DNA from: Gnetum montanum
Taxonomy: Eukaryota > Streptophyta > Gnetopsida > Gnetales > Gnetaceae
Reading direction: 5' to 3'
NCBI GenBank assembly: GCA_015680685.1
Contig: MNCI01034627.1
Span: 1,109,332 to 1,173,331, forward strand
Length of the DNA stretch: 64,000 nucleotides
Below are positions 46,641 to 59,000 of this stretch, in pieces. Positions within the stretch are counted from its first letter, which is position 1. Each line of letters starts with the position of its first letter. The notes under the pieces are model-generated. The model was not told the origin of the DNA. It did no database searches and was given only the letters and a program-made list of their open reading frames with translations. Both the position numbers and the translations under genes were made by a program.

Positions 46641-47697
46641 GCAACTTCTTCCCTAGTGTCTCGATCTGTAGCTGCATTCAAATTTCATCAGAGCTGCTGC
46701 CACACTCATCACCAGTTGATCTTAACGACATTGTTGCCATTCGCATTCAGTGCCTAAAACCTCATCTAGTGCCTTTGCTTCATCAATCAATGTTCAAGTC
46801 TAGTCTTACTCACTCACTCGTGGTTTTCTTGTCTTCTTGACATTGTGTTTGCAGGATGACACTTAGAGCTGTTCGTACGAGAATGCACTTCGTCACAGCG
46901 GCAAGGTATCACATTGTGCCTAATGCATGTAACTAGGTTAATCAAGCCATTCACTAGTACATTTTCCACTACACTTCTCATCTATTCCTCAACACACTCT
47001 ACTCAGTCATACTCCAAACACACGCAGTGCATTACAAAACATTGAACACATTGTTTCACTGCAATACTTTTAAGTAGTTGAAACACACAACATGGCACTT
47101 GAGCAATGAATACAAGATCAAAACAAAGCTATTTCTAAAAAATAATAATAAAAAAAACACAAGACCCTTGCCACTTCCCATACAAGTAGGAAGGAAATTT
47201 TCTTGAAAGCAAGTACTCAAGTCTCAAACGCTCAAGTAACATCTCATTAAGTGGCTTTGGATCTCTACCAACAGGTTTCCTTTAACACCGAACAGAGGCC
47301 TTGTTCCTCCAAAGAATGTAACACATCATGATCGTGGCTTTGGTTATGCCAACAAGTCCTCTTAAACACTGAACAAGAGTCTTGTTCCGCCAAAGGATGT
47401 ACACCTCATGTCTTGGTCCCGAGTCTACTAGACAATGGCTATTGACAAGGATCAACACGACCCAACACACACCAGAGCATCCCCTTTACTATGCACAATT
47501 CCTAGATTAGTTCCCAATCTCTGCAATTTCCGTCCCCCTATCCAGCTACAAATTTCATTTCCTCAATTCAATGTACTACTGAACATGGTGCGATGACATC
47601 TGGCTAAGTGTCAAAGGACAATGTTTCTACCAAGTCGCTTGTGGTGTTTTGTACTTCTTTGTTGACGCTTCTTGGGTTGATTCCTGGAAGTGTCAAC
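46641..47697 (+). other. 3' untranslated region of element B
   Basis: No clear ORF. It holds the conserved block TTGTGTTTGCAG/GATGACACT (46842-46862), then GAATGCACTTCGTCACAGCG and GGCAAGGTATCACATT. This block recurs after integrase in A, D and F. Another small tandem at 47255-47460 repeats CCTTGTTCCTCCAAAGAATG and ACATCATG. Confidence 0.5.
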
Positions 47698-47710
47698 AAA
47701 GAGGGGTCAA
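47698..47710 (+). promoter_or_regulatory. polypurine tract of element B
   Basis: AAAGAGGGGTCAA directly before TGAAACACC of the 3' LTR. Confidence 0.85.
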
Positions 47711-48949
47711 TGAAACACCACAAAATTTTGAGCTAAGCACTTCTCCGACAAGAATCAAGCTAAGTCATGATTCTCCCCAGCATGACTGAAGCTTGAGGAC
47801 CTCACAGATAGCTTCAAACGGATTCGAATCGAGTAAGAAATGGTTCCTTGGGACCCACAGCAGACTACGGCAACATCCTGCGTCAAACCTTGCCAAATTT
47901 TAAGCTCAAAATACTTGGTTTTCACTATACAACATACACACCCAGCATAGAAGCCCAGCGTGCACACCCATCATGTACACCCAGCATGCACGCCTAGCAT
48001 GTACGCCCAGCATGCACCATCCAGCGTGTAGCACAGCGTACATCAATGGAAGACATCAGTAGAACCATGTCAGATCAAGTCCAAGAATATTTGCAAGCAC
48101 CATTCTCATGACATCTGAGCCCAAATCTGAGGGGCGAATTGGATGCTTCCTATTGTAACAGTAGTTTGTAGAAATGAATTCCTTTCTTTTAGTCAAGTCT
48201 ATATGTTGAGTTCACATGGCAGCATGTACATGCCGGCGTGCAGCAGCACGTGTTGGCATGCAACATGCTGCACACTTGTAAAATTTCATTCGGTTGCACC
48301 CGATCGATGCTCCATATGTCATCCAATCCAAAATTCTAGCATCCCACAACCAATCACCCCATCTCAGATCTGAGTTTAGTGCCCAAACTTGTATAAAAAC
48401 CTGGAATTTTGACCAGATCAGGGTTTAAAAACTAGAGGAAATCTTGGCAAAAATCTGGGCAATCCACACTGAGAACACATGCGACACCCATCCTGTACAC
48501 TGGACTTGGACCCTGCACACTGAGCAGATAGCCTCCATGTTGTTCCTGTAGTCTGAACCAGCATGCAATCACACACCTGCATTCACCGGGGCTCTTCGTC
48601 CGCCTTGTGTTAGATTCACAACTGCGTCTAGACCGGTGCATTGTAATTTTTATTATGCAATAATATTGCTGCATTTCCTGCCTACAGTTTCCATTTGCAT
48701 TTTTTCTATCTCTTGTTTACATTCATGCACATCGATTTACATTTTTGATACCGTTTATGTATAACCCAACATATCGCTCATTGGCGTATGTTCGGGAAAA
48801 TCCTTGTCTAATCTGTGTGTGGACCACCCAAGGCACTCTACCTTTGTTAGTTCCAGCTTGCCCTTAAGCGAAGGTAGGGTCTTCTATGTCTATCTATAAA
48901 TCTCTTGATGTACGTTTCATTCTAGCCACCGATGATTTCAGACGGTACA
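47711..48949 (+). mobile_element. 3' LTR of element B
   Basis: Starts TGAAACACCACAAAATTTTG, ends GACGGTACA, followed by GGTTA. It has a TATAAAA box at 48392-48398 and CAGCATGTACGCC repeats at 47935-48020. It is collinear with the 5' LTR with scattered C/T and G/A differences. Confidence 0.95.
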
Positions 48950-48954
48950 GGTTA
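48950..48954. repeat. target-site duplication of element B, right copy
   Basis: GGTTA, identical to 30452-30456; beyond it the RT of A resumes. Confidence 0.9.
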
Positions 48955-49671
48955 ATGCGAATTTGGTTGTAGCCGGAGAAACCATCCATGAAGGATAACA
49001 GAGAGTGATCAGCTGTAGTATCAATGAGTTGATCGATACTCAGAAGTGGAAAATTGTCTTTGATTGTTGCCTTGTTCAGATCTTGGAAGTCTATATAGAT
49101 TCGTATGCCTCCCATTTTCTTAGAAACTACAACGATGTTGGACATCCATTCTGAGTAATCAACTGCTCGGATGAAACCAGCCTAGTATAGCTTGGTGATT
49201 TCATCCCGTACGGCTAGTGTGATCTTTGGTTTAACCTTACGAGCCTTCTGCTTAATCACTTTCATGCACAGGTCTAAGATAATGTTGTATTGTATCAGCC
49301 TCAGATCTAAACCCGACATATCACTGTATGACCATGCAAAGATTTCAATGTTATCTTGTAGAATTTTGGCTACATCTTTGTGCATCTGCGAATCTAGAAG
49401 GAAACTAAGTTTCAACATTTTTAACTCCCCCTAGATGTGATCACAGGTGTTATGATAAGAGGATCCTCAGTTACATCCCCAGCCTCTAAATCTAGGGTTT
49501 GGAGTAGATGCTCGTCCTAGTCTAGGGATGTTTCTAAGGATGCTATGGTGCTAACTGTGGGTGATTCCCAGTCTATTAGATCTGGGTTCAATTGTCTCGC
49601 AAGTTTGCCATGTGGACCTACTAAAGCTAAAGGTGAAGAGAGATCATGATGGATTTCCATTCTCGCTCAAC
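48955..49671 (-). pseudogene. pol: pol of element A, 5' part
   Basis: Read leftwards from the acceptor TTTTGGCAG/G (49671): MEIHHDLSSPLALVGPHGK, LQTLDLEAGDVTEDPLIITP, LKLSFLLDSQMHKDVAKIL, WSYSDMSGLDLRLIQYNIIL, KARKVKPKITLAVRDEI, TKLY*AGFI, IVVVSKKMGGIRIYIDF and LLSFMDGFSGYNQIRIN. It stops at the insertion of B and continues beyond 30451. The TAG after TKLY (49182-49184) is at the same codon as the TAG in B (43135). Confidence 0.88.
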
Positions 49672-50298
49672 CTGCCAAAATGAGATGAAAGTCTAGTTAA
49701 GAGGTACCTGTTGGTAGTAATCGTGCATAGTGAAAATTTGTAAAGTAGCAATGAGATGTAATGAGTAAAGTATGATGCAAAGCTTAAACTTTTCCAGTTT
49801 AAGGTCATGGAGGATCGCTAAGACGTAAAAAAAATGCTAAACTGCTAATGTAAAAGTGCAGAAATGCTGATGTAAAAAATGCAAAACTGCTAGTTTAATG
49901 TCATTACAGACTGCGAAGGAATAAAATGCAAAACTGCTAATGTAAAAAAAAAGTGCAAAATTGCTGATGTAAAAATGCGAAACTACTAGTTTAATGTCAT
50001 TGTGTACTGCTAACTAGATTGGAACTATGTGTTAGGATTTCTAGTTTAAGGTCTTTTCGGACCACTTAGATTTGAGATTATGCCTTAGGATTTCTAGTTT
50101 AATGTCTTTTCGAACTGCTAACTAGATAGTTTTTGAAAGGAAAATGACTAGCTTGAAGCTTGTCAAGGTTCTTTGCCCAGGCCCACCTGTTTTAATGCGA
50201 ATAGTGCTACAATGTCATGGTAGGCATGCTATGCTACATGGCATACTCCACATTAAACATAGAGAGAGAATGCCAAGTTTCCTTTTCACCATTGCAAC
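49672..50298 (-). repeat. TTAAACTAG array and promoter region before pol, element A
   Basis: The array at about 49790-50150 reads on plus CTAGTTTAATGTCATT, CTAGTTTAAGGTCTTTTCGG and ACC, with ATGTAAAAATGCAAAACTGC spacers. The clearest stem is GGTC TTTTCG GACC (50062-50075). To its right, 50210-50298, lies the upstream region of the antisense promoter (GTTTCCTTTTCACCATTGC). Confidence 0.8.
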
Positions 50299-50307
50299 TG
50301 TAAATAG
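50299..50307 (+). promoter_or_regulatory. decayed TATA box of the antisense gene, element A
   Basis: TGTAAATAG, 143 bases before the ATG at 50442. It aligns with TATAAATAG of C (132 bases before its ATG), one base from consensus. Confidence 0.45.
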
Positions 50308-50441
50308 GGATTAACCCCTGGTAAACTTGTCATTTTCATCGTAACAACGCAGAGCCCACATTTGGAGCCTAGAGCAATTATGCCAATAGAGAGCAAGGTG
50401 ATTTTGTCATAGTAACAAGGAAACAGTTGGCAATCAAGACG

Positions 50442-53400
50442 ATGGCTCCCAAGAAAGAACATAAATACTTAGCACTCACTAAGGTCGATGAAGTGAAAGA
50501 AACCATAGGGCATGTGTTGCAAGTGCACGTCATGGTGCGAGAGGAGACACCGCTGACTCGGTAGGCTGCTATGCTTTCTTTGTTTTCTCATGCTTCTATT
50601 ATTATTTTTGTTTTTCTTGTTTTTGTTTCTACGATTTAGTTTTAGCTGTATGTATTATTTGTCATCGTGTCATCATTTTTTTGGCCCTTACATTGTCATC
50701 GTTGTCGTTTCGGCTGCGACGGATGTACAAACGCTACGCTAAAGTTGCATGTAAGGCTGCCTAGACCGCCATCACTACGGTTGTCATTACTACAGAGGCT
50801 AGGAAAATTTGGGCTACTTGGCATGTAAATGGTGTAGCATAGGACCTCCAAGAGGGTTTGGCCATGTGTGATGTGACAATGTAACATGTGTTCTATCATG
50901 GCATAATGTTAATCTCTTCGTTAGGGCTAATCACTCTATTGCTACACTAAGCTAATTTTGCTATGCTATTGCCTTCGTGTTTTTTCTTTGCTACACTATG
51001 TGCATAAAGAAAATTATGCTACGCTATTTGCTAAAATGCTAGTTTTGCTACACTATGTGTGTATTGCACTCGGACATGATGTTAACATTCACTATTGTGT
51101 TGTGCAAGGTAGTGCTAAGGCCAATTTTGATTATCCTAGAAATTGTATGGGTTTTGTGCTATGTGAGTGGGCCAGTGGCCAATGTTTCTTCCCCCCATGC
51201 ACATGTGGGAGAGCATGCAATCTGGTTTTGGGAAGAAGCACAGGAGTTCCTGCAATTTCTCCTCCAACGCTTTAGTGTGATCGTTTGGTTACACCTGGTG
51301 AAGGAGGTAGTAGCCGCCATGATGGGAACCCTATTGCCTAGGGCAAATTGGGGTATTTTATGATTTTTGGTGGATGGAGAAATTAGTAGTGGTCAGGGAA
51401 AAGGATCAAGTTAGTGCCCTAGAAATTTGAGGCGTTTGGCCTGGATCTGGGAGATGACCGAGTATAATTGCTACCATCCCTACAACACTTTGTTTGTTGC
51501 ATGGCATATGGGAATGTGTTTCCAAAACCCACCAGGAACCATTTACAGTGCTGACAGGTGAGTTTTGTTGCCATGTTCCGCTATGCTATGCAATGTTTGC
51601 TACACTAGCGAAATGTTAACAGTGTGTTTTTGTTACTAGGTTTTTTATCAATGAGGATGGGCTTCATGGTGATACGGATGTGTTGACCTTAGCATAGATG
51701 GTGTTGTGGGAGTTCTCTTTCCCTGAGAATATACGCGTAGGTGTGATAGGTCAATGCGGGGGTGAGTACCAAACCTACCCAACCAGGTATCCTAGACTCT
51801 ACAATAGATGCAAGGAGTCTAGTTGGTTGGATGAGGGATGAGCACCCTTTAAACTGATCACCGTTGAAGATGTCTTGGTTAATCTTTCACCATTCCTGTC
51901 ACCGTTTAAGCCTGGTAACCTAAATAGTAGTTACGACATGTTTGAGTGTCATTGCTATTTTCGTCTACTAGTTATGCTTTGCCTAACTTGTATTTTGCTT
52001 TTTTTTTTATGTTTTTGTGCTAACTTCTTCTGTGCAAACTGCTATAGGGGCAAAGAAGTCCCAGGAAGTGGCAGTGATAACCTCTGGGAACCAGGAGGCC
52101 AACATCTTCTTCATGTATGGGAAGGTAGATGAGAGCCAATGTTGGATATGCAACATGGCCTTGGAATCACTGCTCAAGCATCTTTAAGATGTCAGGTTCA
52201 TATATTTGTTCTTGGCCCTAAATCCAAGCGTCCCTTCTGCTGAGATGCTCGCCCTAGCGGACTCCATTTTTGACAAGGTGGACTGCTTCTGTACACATGT
52301 ACATGGTGTGTAGGTGGTTCTTGAAATCAATGACCAGCTATTCATGGACCTTTTTGGTGTCCCCGCTAATGGTCTCCTCATAAGGTCAAAGACCAAGAAA
52401 GAGGTGAACCATCAGAAGGAGGACATTGAGGAGTGGCTAGAGATTGCCAAAGAGAAAAAGGGGATTCCCATGAAGAAGGTTAGGTCAAGGGCCACCAAAG
52501 AGGTTTATCCTGTCTTCCGTCCTCATGCTTTTCCCTAGCTACTTTCCCAAGGAAAGATCCTTGGGATTGAGCAAGCTTGGATATTGCGAGAGGTCATGGA
52601 AGAGGGGGCTCACTACAACTGGGCTAGGTATCTATGCAAGGGCTTGCAAACTGAAATAATCATACTTCATAAGAAGTAGGAGTTCCGTTTCAATGTGCAC
52701 TACACCTTTTACATATCCTACTTCTGGTGTTTCACGGAGTTTTTGGTAGTGCATGAGAATGGGGTCTGGGTTATGCGAAATCGTAATCAGATTTCCAAAC
52801 CATGGATCTGCCAAATCATCTGGAGCACTTGAGCCCAAGATCCCCCAAAGACTATTGGGGAGTTGTTCTCTATGAAAACTAAGGATTAGGTGGCCCATAA
52901 CCTTCTTGGCTAGGACAGCATGGCAGAGGTGCCCCCTACTGCTGCCGATAGCATCTCACAGTGGAAACATCTCATTGTCGAGACAATGGTGATCAAGATG
53001 CGGTGAAAGAGCCTTCTCTAGCTGAGGAGACCCTCCATGTGGAAGAAGAAGAGGGGTAGACACTGTGGTTGAAGCTACACAGGATGCAACCACCCATTCA
53101 TAAATGCTTTTGCTTATGTTTATTTCTTCACCTATTTTGTTAATGCTTGCTAGCATAGCATAGCATAGCATAGCACCTACTTTAAGCTAACTTGCTTTAA
53201 GCTAATGCAAATATGTTTTTTCTGCCAGAGGACGAAGAGGAATAGGAAGAAGGTGATGAATAGGTGTCGACCCCCAAAATGGGGGTGGAAAATAAAGATG
53301 CAGAGGCCCTAGTCTCAGAGGAAAGGGACTCGGTCAAGAGGGAAGGAGCTCCTATCACTAAGGAAGGGGCTATTGTCATCAAGGAAAATCCTCCTACTGA

Positions 53401-55065
53401 CGATGAGGAAATTTTTGAAGATTAAGAGGAGTCTCCTTTGGATGAGGAGGATGCTGGTGCCTCTAATGAAAAGGCCCCAACAAATAAAGAAGAAGCCTGC
53501 ATCAACCTAGAAGGGACTTCTGCTAGAGATCCCCTTACCAAATGTAGTTCAACATCGGGGGAATGGATGAACGCCAAGGATGCTGCCATAATTTTGAGTT
53601 AGAAAGAAGGGAAACTACAACTAGATGTCGGTGAGTTTGACAATATATTCAATGATGTATCGATGGGTGATCCCCCCATTATCACCTTTGAGGGTTTACT
53701 GGGTAGGAGCCCTTATACTATCATTTGTGTTACTCACAACGTTATTGCAGTCCACCTTGGTTATTACTGACACATTTGGTTATATGACAGACACCACTGT
53801 TAATGCTACAGGACCTCTTTTGATTCTCCTAGAACCATGGGCCAAGACCCTCAACAAGCTTACATTCATGTAGGGAGTCTTCAATGACATGATCGGACAG
53901 CTCAAGCAGGTCGATCCTGAAGTGGGTAAGTAGCTACGCTAGGTGCTTTCATGTTGCTATGCTAGAGTTCTTGAGTTTGCTAACCTTGCTACACTAATGT
54001 GACCAATGTGTTCTTTGTGTGGTTATAGCCTCTCAACTCAAATGGGACCCGACACGGGCGTTGAAGGTTTGTGTCATGCCTACATTCTCACCTGAAGTGG
54101 CCGAGGTGCCTCGTCACATATATGATGAGGTTAGCAAATTCACTTTGCACAAAGCACACTCCTTGTGGGAGTGTAGGCACATCAACAAGGACCTATGGAA
54201 ATAGGTCCAAAAGGTTGAGAAAGAGAAGGCTGAACTGAGCACCAAAGTGGGAGACCTCAAATTGAGGAATGAATTCCTCATGGCCCATGATACTAATGAT
54301 GGAAGTTGGTGCATGGCTGTGATAGATTATGTTAGATATTGGATGGTCGTGCGGCACAACAACAAAGCCACCTGGGAAATAATGGAATAATGGATGCAGA
54401 TGGACTTGTTGGCCCAGAAGAACCAAGATTGGAAGGACTACAATGCCAAAGTCTACGAGTGGGGGAAGTCCCAGAAAAACCATAAACACATGTATAAACT
54501 GGAATGTGCCATGTATTGCAAACTATACAAAGATGCTTCTGTGGAGGCATTTACTTATAAAGCATTTGTAAATGTCATTGGTGCTTCTGAGGCCTACAAC
54601 AAGTTCATGGAGTAGGTAAAGGTCAGTGAATCTATTGAATGGAAAGTGGATCTTCCCATAGCTGAGACTGCTACCAGTTCCTTTTCTCTAGGACTACCAA
54701 GATGGATGGTCATTGAAAAGAAGAAAGCTACTGCAGACGCTGAACCAAGAAATAGGCATTGGGAAAATATCATAGAGTAGGAGGTTTGGCATTGCCTCGG
54801 GCTCATTTTGGATCACATACCCTTCAAAATGGATGCAGGGTCATCTCGGTTTAGTCACTTTTTTGCTATAGAAAAGGCTTATGTGCTATTCTAGCGTTCA
54901 TGTGTTTCTCTAGCTTACTACTTCATTTTTACAATGCAGGTTCCAAGTGAAGATGCAAGGCTTCTAGAGGATAGAAATGAAGAGGAAAATGAGGGTAATG
55001 TAGAGGAAGGTGATGTAGAAGAGAATGATGCAAGAGAAAATGATGCAGGTGAAGACAACCCATGA
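50442..55065 (+). pseudogene. antisense multi-exon gene of element A
   Basis: Exon 1 50442-50560 (MAPKKEHKYLALTKVDEVKE...EETPLTR), donor GTAGGC. Exon 2 51109-51557, acceptor TGTTGTGCAAG, has VLRPILIILEIVWVLCYV, EFLQFLLQRFSVIVW, YNCYHPYNTLFVAWHMGM and QNPPGTIYS, donor GTGAGT. Exon 3 51640-51914 has ENIRVGVIGQCGGEY and YNRCKESSWLDEG, donor GTAACC. Exon 4 from 52048 has VVLEINDQLFMDLFGVPANG, KEDIEEWLEIAKEKKGIPMK and CFTEFLVVHENGVWVM. Later exons have EGLLGRSPYTIICV (53690), LKWDPTRALKVCVMPTFSPE (54033), a coiled-coil-like KEKAELSTKVGDLKLRNEFL (54220) and QDWKDYNAKVYEWGKSQKNH (54427). An acidic tail (NEEENEGNVEEGDVEEND) ends at 55065. Exons 2-3 match the FCP1/NIF layout without its catalytic Asp pair. 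Several stops. Confidence 0.75.
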
Positions 55066-55194
55066 CAACATGGGATTTTTGAAATTTTGAATCTTTTGTC
55101 AAAATTTTGCAAACAATGGAAAACATTTAATGAAGGAAGTAAATTTTGAAAGAAAATTGATGTTATGCTATGTTATGTTTTTTCTTTTTGATGT

Positions 55195-55375
55195 TTTAGT
55201 TTTAGGCCATTTCGGGCCATGGCTAGTTTTAGGCCATTTCGGGCCCCTACTAGTTTTAGGCCATTTCGGGTCATCACTAGTTTTAGACCATTTCGAGCCA
55301 TGGTGTGGTAGCATAGTTTTAGGCCATTTCGGGCCATGGGATAGTTTTAGGCCATTTCGGGCCATCACGTGGTAA
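55195..55375 (-). repeat. GGCCTAAAACTA array after protease, element A
   Basis: Seven units of 28-35 bases; on plus CTAGTTTTAGGCC ATTTCG GGCC ATGG. The GGCC ATTTCG GGCC stem is nearly invariant. In sense direction it follows PRO and lies at the 3' side of the antisense gene, as in B and C. Confidence 0.95.
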
Positions 55376-55512
55376 AGAAATGATACACTAATGATTTAGA
55401 GGATGGCTAATTAGTACCTAGAGTAGATGGATGGATGCAAAACAAAAAGGTGATAGATATACAAAGGATGACAACTGGTCAAGAAGCAGTGGGGTTGCTA
55501 TGCTCTACGTAA

Positions 55513-56094
55513 CTACTTCTTGATCCATTGTGGATTGGATGAGGCATAAGGCCGAGGAACTTTTCCAGGGCCTTCATCTATATCATTGTGCTCCACTTGG
55601 AAGGGAAACTCAGCCCAAGCATTTTTACTTTCTGGACCAGCATGCTGAGCTAGTTCTCTTGCATAACAGTTAGTGTGTACAGAGATAGACACTTCATTCT
55701 GAAAGGTTATGACCTCTGAGCCCTGCTCCATGTCTACGTTATTGATAGCTTGTGTCGCTACCTCGTCACCATGGATTACCACCTCCCTACCTGCATAGGG
55801 TAGATGGATCTCCTGATGAATGGGTGAAGAGACTATCTGAAGTTGTGCTAACCATGACCTCCCCAATATTAGTTTAAACCTAGGCATCTCTTTGACCATG
55901 ATGAACGTTGCATTTGTGGGGAACTGGTCCCTTGCCATGAAGTCAATATGTACTATGCCTTTCACCATGACCTGTGTGCCATTGAACAACTTTAGGCATG
56001 ATGTTGTTGTGGGTTTGATATGGTTGACCAAACCCAGCTTATCCACAATAGGGAAAGGGATGACATTTGTAGCAGCCCCATCATCGACGTGCAC
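55513..56094 (-). pseudogene. pro: aspartic protease of element A
   Basis: Open for 193 codons on minus: MHVDDGAATNVIPFPIVDKL (catalytic Asp-Gly-Ala kept), GIVHIDFMARDQFPTNATFI, KEMPRFKLILGRSWLAQL, then an extension to AWAEFPFQVEHNDIDEGPGK and VPRPYASSNPQWIKK. This is the longest uninterrupted protease of the window and the best preserved. Upstream it joins gag in the same frame apart from stops; downstream (left) are the array and the antisense gene. Confidence 0.9.
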
Positions 56095-59000
56095 CCTTCA
56101 GATCTTATGTTGGTGGACCTGAATTGTGATGAATAGGGGTGTTGTAGTCACTTGACCCTTTTTAGGGTCTTCCCTAATGGAATCATTGCTAAAAGTTGAG
56201 ATGGCTTTGGCTTTGTAGGTGTAGAAGGAAGCATGATTGAATAGATCTCATTCTCTTCCGCTGGCATGTTCTCATCAATCGAAATTGCCGTTAACATGTG
56301 GACCAAAGCCTCATGGTGTGCTATAGATGTCATGATTAGGTCATTCAGGCTTAATGTAGTGCTTTTTTTGTTTCAGAGCTTGCTTGACCTAGGTAAGGGC
56401 ACTCAAGAGGTCTTGGCCACTTTCTGGTTTATTGCCTTTCTCCTCTTCTATTCATCCCAAAAGGTGAATTTCCTGAGAAAGGGAAGTTTCAGGTTTGGGT
56501 TTAAGCTCTCTTAGACGAGGTGGTGAAGATTGTGCACATGTAGCAACATCATTTTTTAGCGATGAGGATGTAGATGCAGGGGGTGAGAACGTAGGCTTGG
56601 AAGTACCTGGGGTGGCAGTTTCCCTTGACGTCTTACCTGCGAAGCAAATGTCTCATTTTTTAGGATGAGAAGGCTATGAAATTGCTTTATGCGGGGTAGG
56701 GGCTGGTGCATAGCTTGGCCTCTTGATAATGAATGGAGCTAATGGTGTTAGAGTATGAGGTGGTGGTGTAGTTTTGCTAATAGGTGGTGCAGGGGTAGAT
56801 GCCCAAGGAGGGATTCTTAAGACAAAAGGTTACTGTGGACTTTGATTAGCCGCTGGTGGTGCTGGTGCACTATGCTAAGGCACTTGGACTACAAACGGCT
56901 GCTGAGGTGATTTAGGATTACTATCAACATCAATGATGTTGATAATGTAACTGAAATTGTTGGAGTTGAGAGGGTCAGTATAGACGTGCAGGGATTGATT
57001 CTCAGGATGTACTAGATTTCTTTCTTCTAGCACTAGTTTCCCTTGATCGATCATCCTTTGGATGTCATCCTTCAGCACCATGCAATAATTTGTGTCATGA
57101 CCACATTGTTGATGGTAGTCACAAAACCTCTCCATCTTGAAACCCTTAGGAACTGGGGGCTTGTTGGGCAAGGCCAAGGAGGGGTTTCTAAGGAGTTCAC
57201 AGTACCACTAATGCTTCTTGGCTTTCTCTTCCGACATCCGCTTATGTTGGATGTACCCTACTACCAACAATTGCTTCAGAAGATCTGAAGGCTTGACTGG
57301 TAGCGAAGTATACTTCAAGTAATCTTTATGCTTGAAGTGCGGTTTGGGTGGTGCAGATGTCTAAGGTGCAGATGTAGAAGGTTATGGTGCATTGCCCTGT
57401 TTGGGTGCAGGGTTAGGTTTAGGTGTGGTTGATTTCTTATTGTTCTTGTTACTATTGTTGTTAGCTTTGGGTTTGGCCTTGTTCACCACAGCAGCCACTA
57501 TGGATATTGTAGCCTTACCCTTATCCTTCTTCATGAAGGTGTTCTTGTATGCAACATAGGCCAGGTCTTTGCTCACCTCAGCTACATCCTATATGCTCTT
57601 AGTTTGGGCAAAGGCCTGACTGAGAGTTTGTGGAGCGAGATAATATCGCTTAGACTTAATAAAGTCATTCACTGCATCCTTAAAGATGGCTAGCAAGTGG
57701 GCCTCCATGATGGATTCGTGGATTTCATTAAGGGTCACACTCCAATGTTGGATGAGCTTCTGGATTGGCTCCAGTGGGTCTTGTTTCACGCTCATGAACT
57801 GATCTAGCATGACCTCTGGTCCCAAGTTGTACTTGAAATGCATCATGAACTGGATCAGAAGCTCCTCTAGGGTTGATATGGAGGAGCGTGGAAGGGCTCG
57901 GTACCAATCCAGGGCTTTTCTAGTCAGAGACATGGTAAAGACATGGATGATTGTGTGCATCCATTATTGCAGAAGAAGAGAATCATACCTAAACGTAACA
58001 AGGTGTGTGTTGGGATCTCCCTCCCTGTTGTATTTTGTGAAGTGGGGGAGTGACATCCCTGGGAGTAACATTAATGAAGGGACTATGAGGCTGATGGGAT
58101 AGTCCTGGTAGAAGTCCATGAATTGTACCATGTCAGACCTAACAACGTTGAGGCATTTTATTTTCTCAGTAAGGGTTTGGATAAGCTGGAACACTTGATC
58201 TAAACTCAGAGATGATGTAGATGTTTGGGGAACTACCGGGGCAGCTCCCATCTGTGGAGTGGCAAGGGCAGCAATGTGACCCATCGGCAATGCCGTTCGG
58301 GTGGCCCCTGTAAACTGTGTTGCTGGCATTATTCATTACCTAGTAGGTGGTGCTGTTGGAGTAGCAGTCATGGGTTCTACTAAGGGATGGGTTGCTTACA
58401 CGGCTGCCTGGATAGACCAAAGTCCCACGATTGGTTGTAGCATTTGTGGGGCTTGGTAGGTTTGATGGCCAATGTAATGGGACATCTATGATGGTAGCAT
58501 AGTAGGAGGAGAAGTAAATGGAATCCACCATGTGGATGGGCCTGGGCCCACCACTGACAGTGGGATAGGTGTAAACATAGGAATAGATATGGAAGCTACA
58601 CATGACTACGAGGTAGGTACTATGTGAATGTGTGGCAGGGTAGTTGTGATCGATGTGTGGTGGGATGCAGAAATGGATTGATGAACAGTTTGCAGGGGGA
58701 ATAGTGGCTGAGAATGAAATAGGGGAATAGGGGTGTTGGTGTGCCGAGGACATGACATGGCTACCCATTGTAGATGTAATCGTGGCTTGCGATGCCGTAG
58801 ACGTAACTATGAAGGGAGAAGCAATAGACAACGAGTTCATCCAAAAGGATGAGGTAGGAGGGATGGTGGTAGGGTTGGTTTGAACCCCCCCCCCCCCCCT
58901 CATTGGATTGGGAATCCAGTTCCTCCTGTCTATCCTAGAAATCCTCATCATGGTGAGACATTGTATCTTGCAGCTCCCTAGGCCTAAGGACCTGAAAGAG

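Larger units (their letters stand above)
30457..48949 (+). mobile_element. element B: Tat-lineage retrotransposon with an antisense gene
   Basis: Youngest visible insertion, about 18.5 kb. Order: 5' LTR 30457-31658, primer-binding site 31664-31680, hairpin-repeat leader, gag-pro in one frame 32370-36671, TTAAACTAG array, antisense gene 41636-37483, second array, pol 42647-46102, third array, 3' UTR, polypurine tract 47698-47710 and 3' LTR 47711-48949. Flanked by GGTTA. gag-pro has roughly ten stops in one otherwise continuous frame of about 1,400 codons, far less decay than C. Its LTR differs from those of A and C apart from the ends, so B is another subfamily with the same plan. Confidence 0.95.

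Noticed and set aside
55168-55368. Repetitive ORFs on both strands (GPKWPKTSH and VLGHFGPW units)
   Set aside because: They are translations of the GGCC..GGCC array after protease of A.
58340-58951. 203-codon minus-strand ORF as a separate gene
   Set aside because: It lies where the Ser/Pro-rich part of gag is expected, in a frame shifted by the C run, so it is treated as part of gag of A or its shadow.
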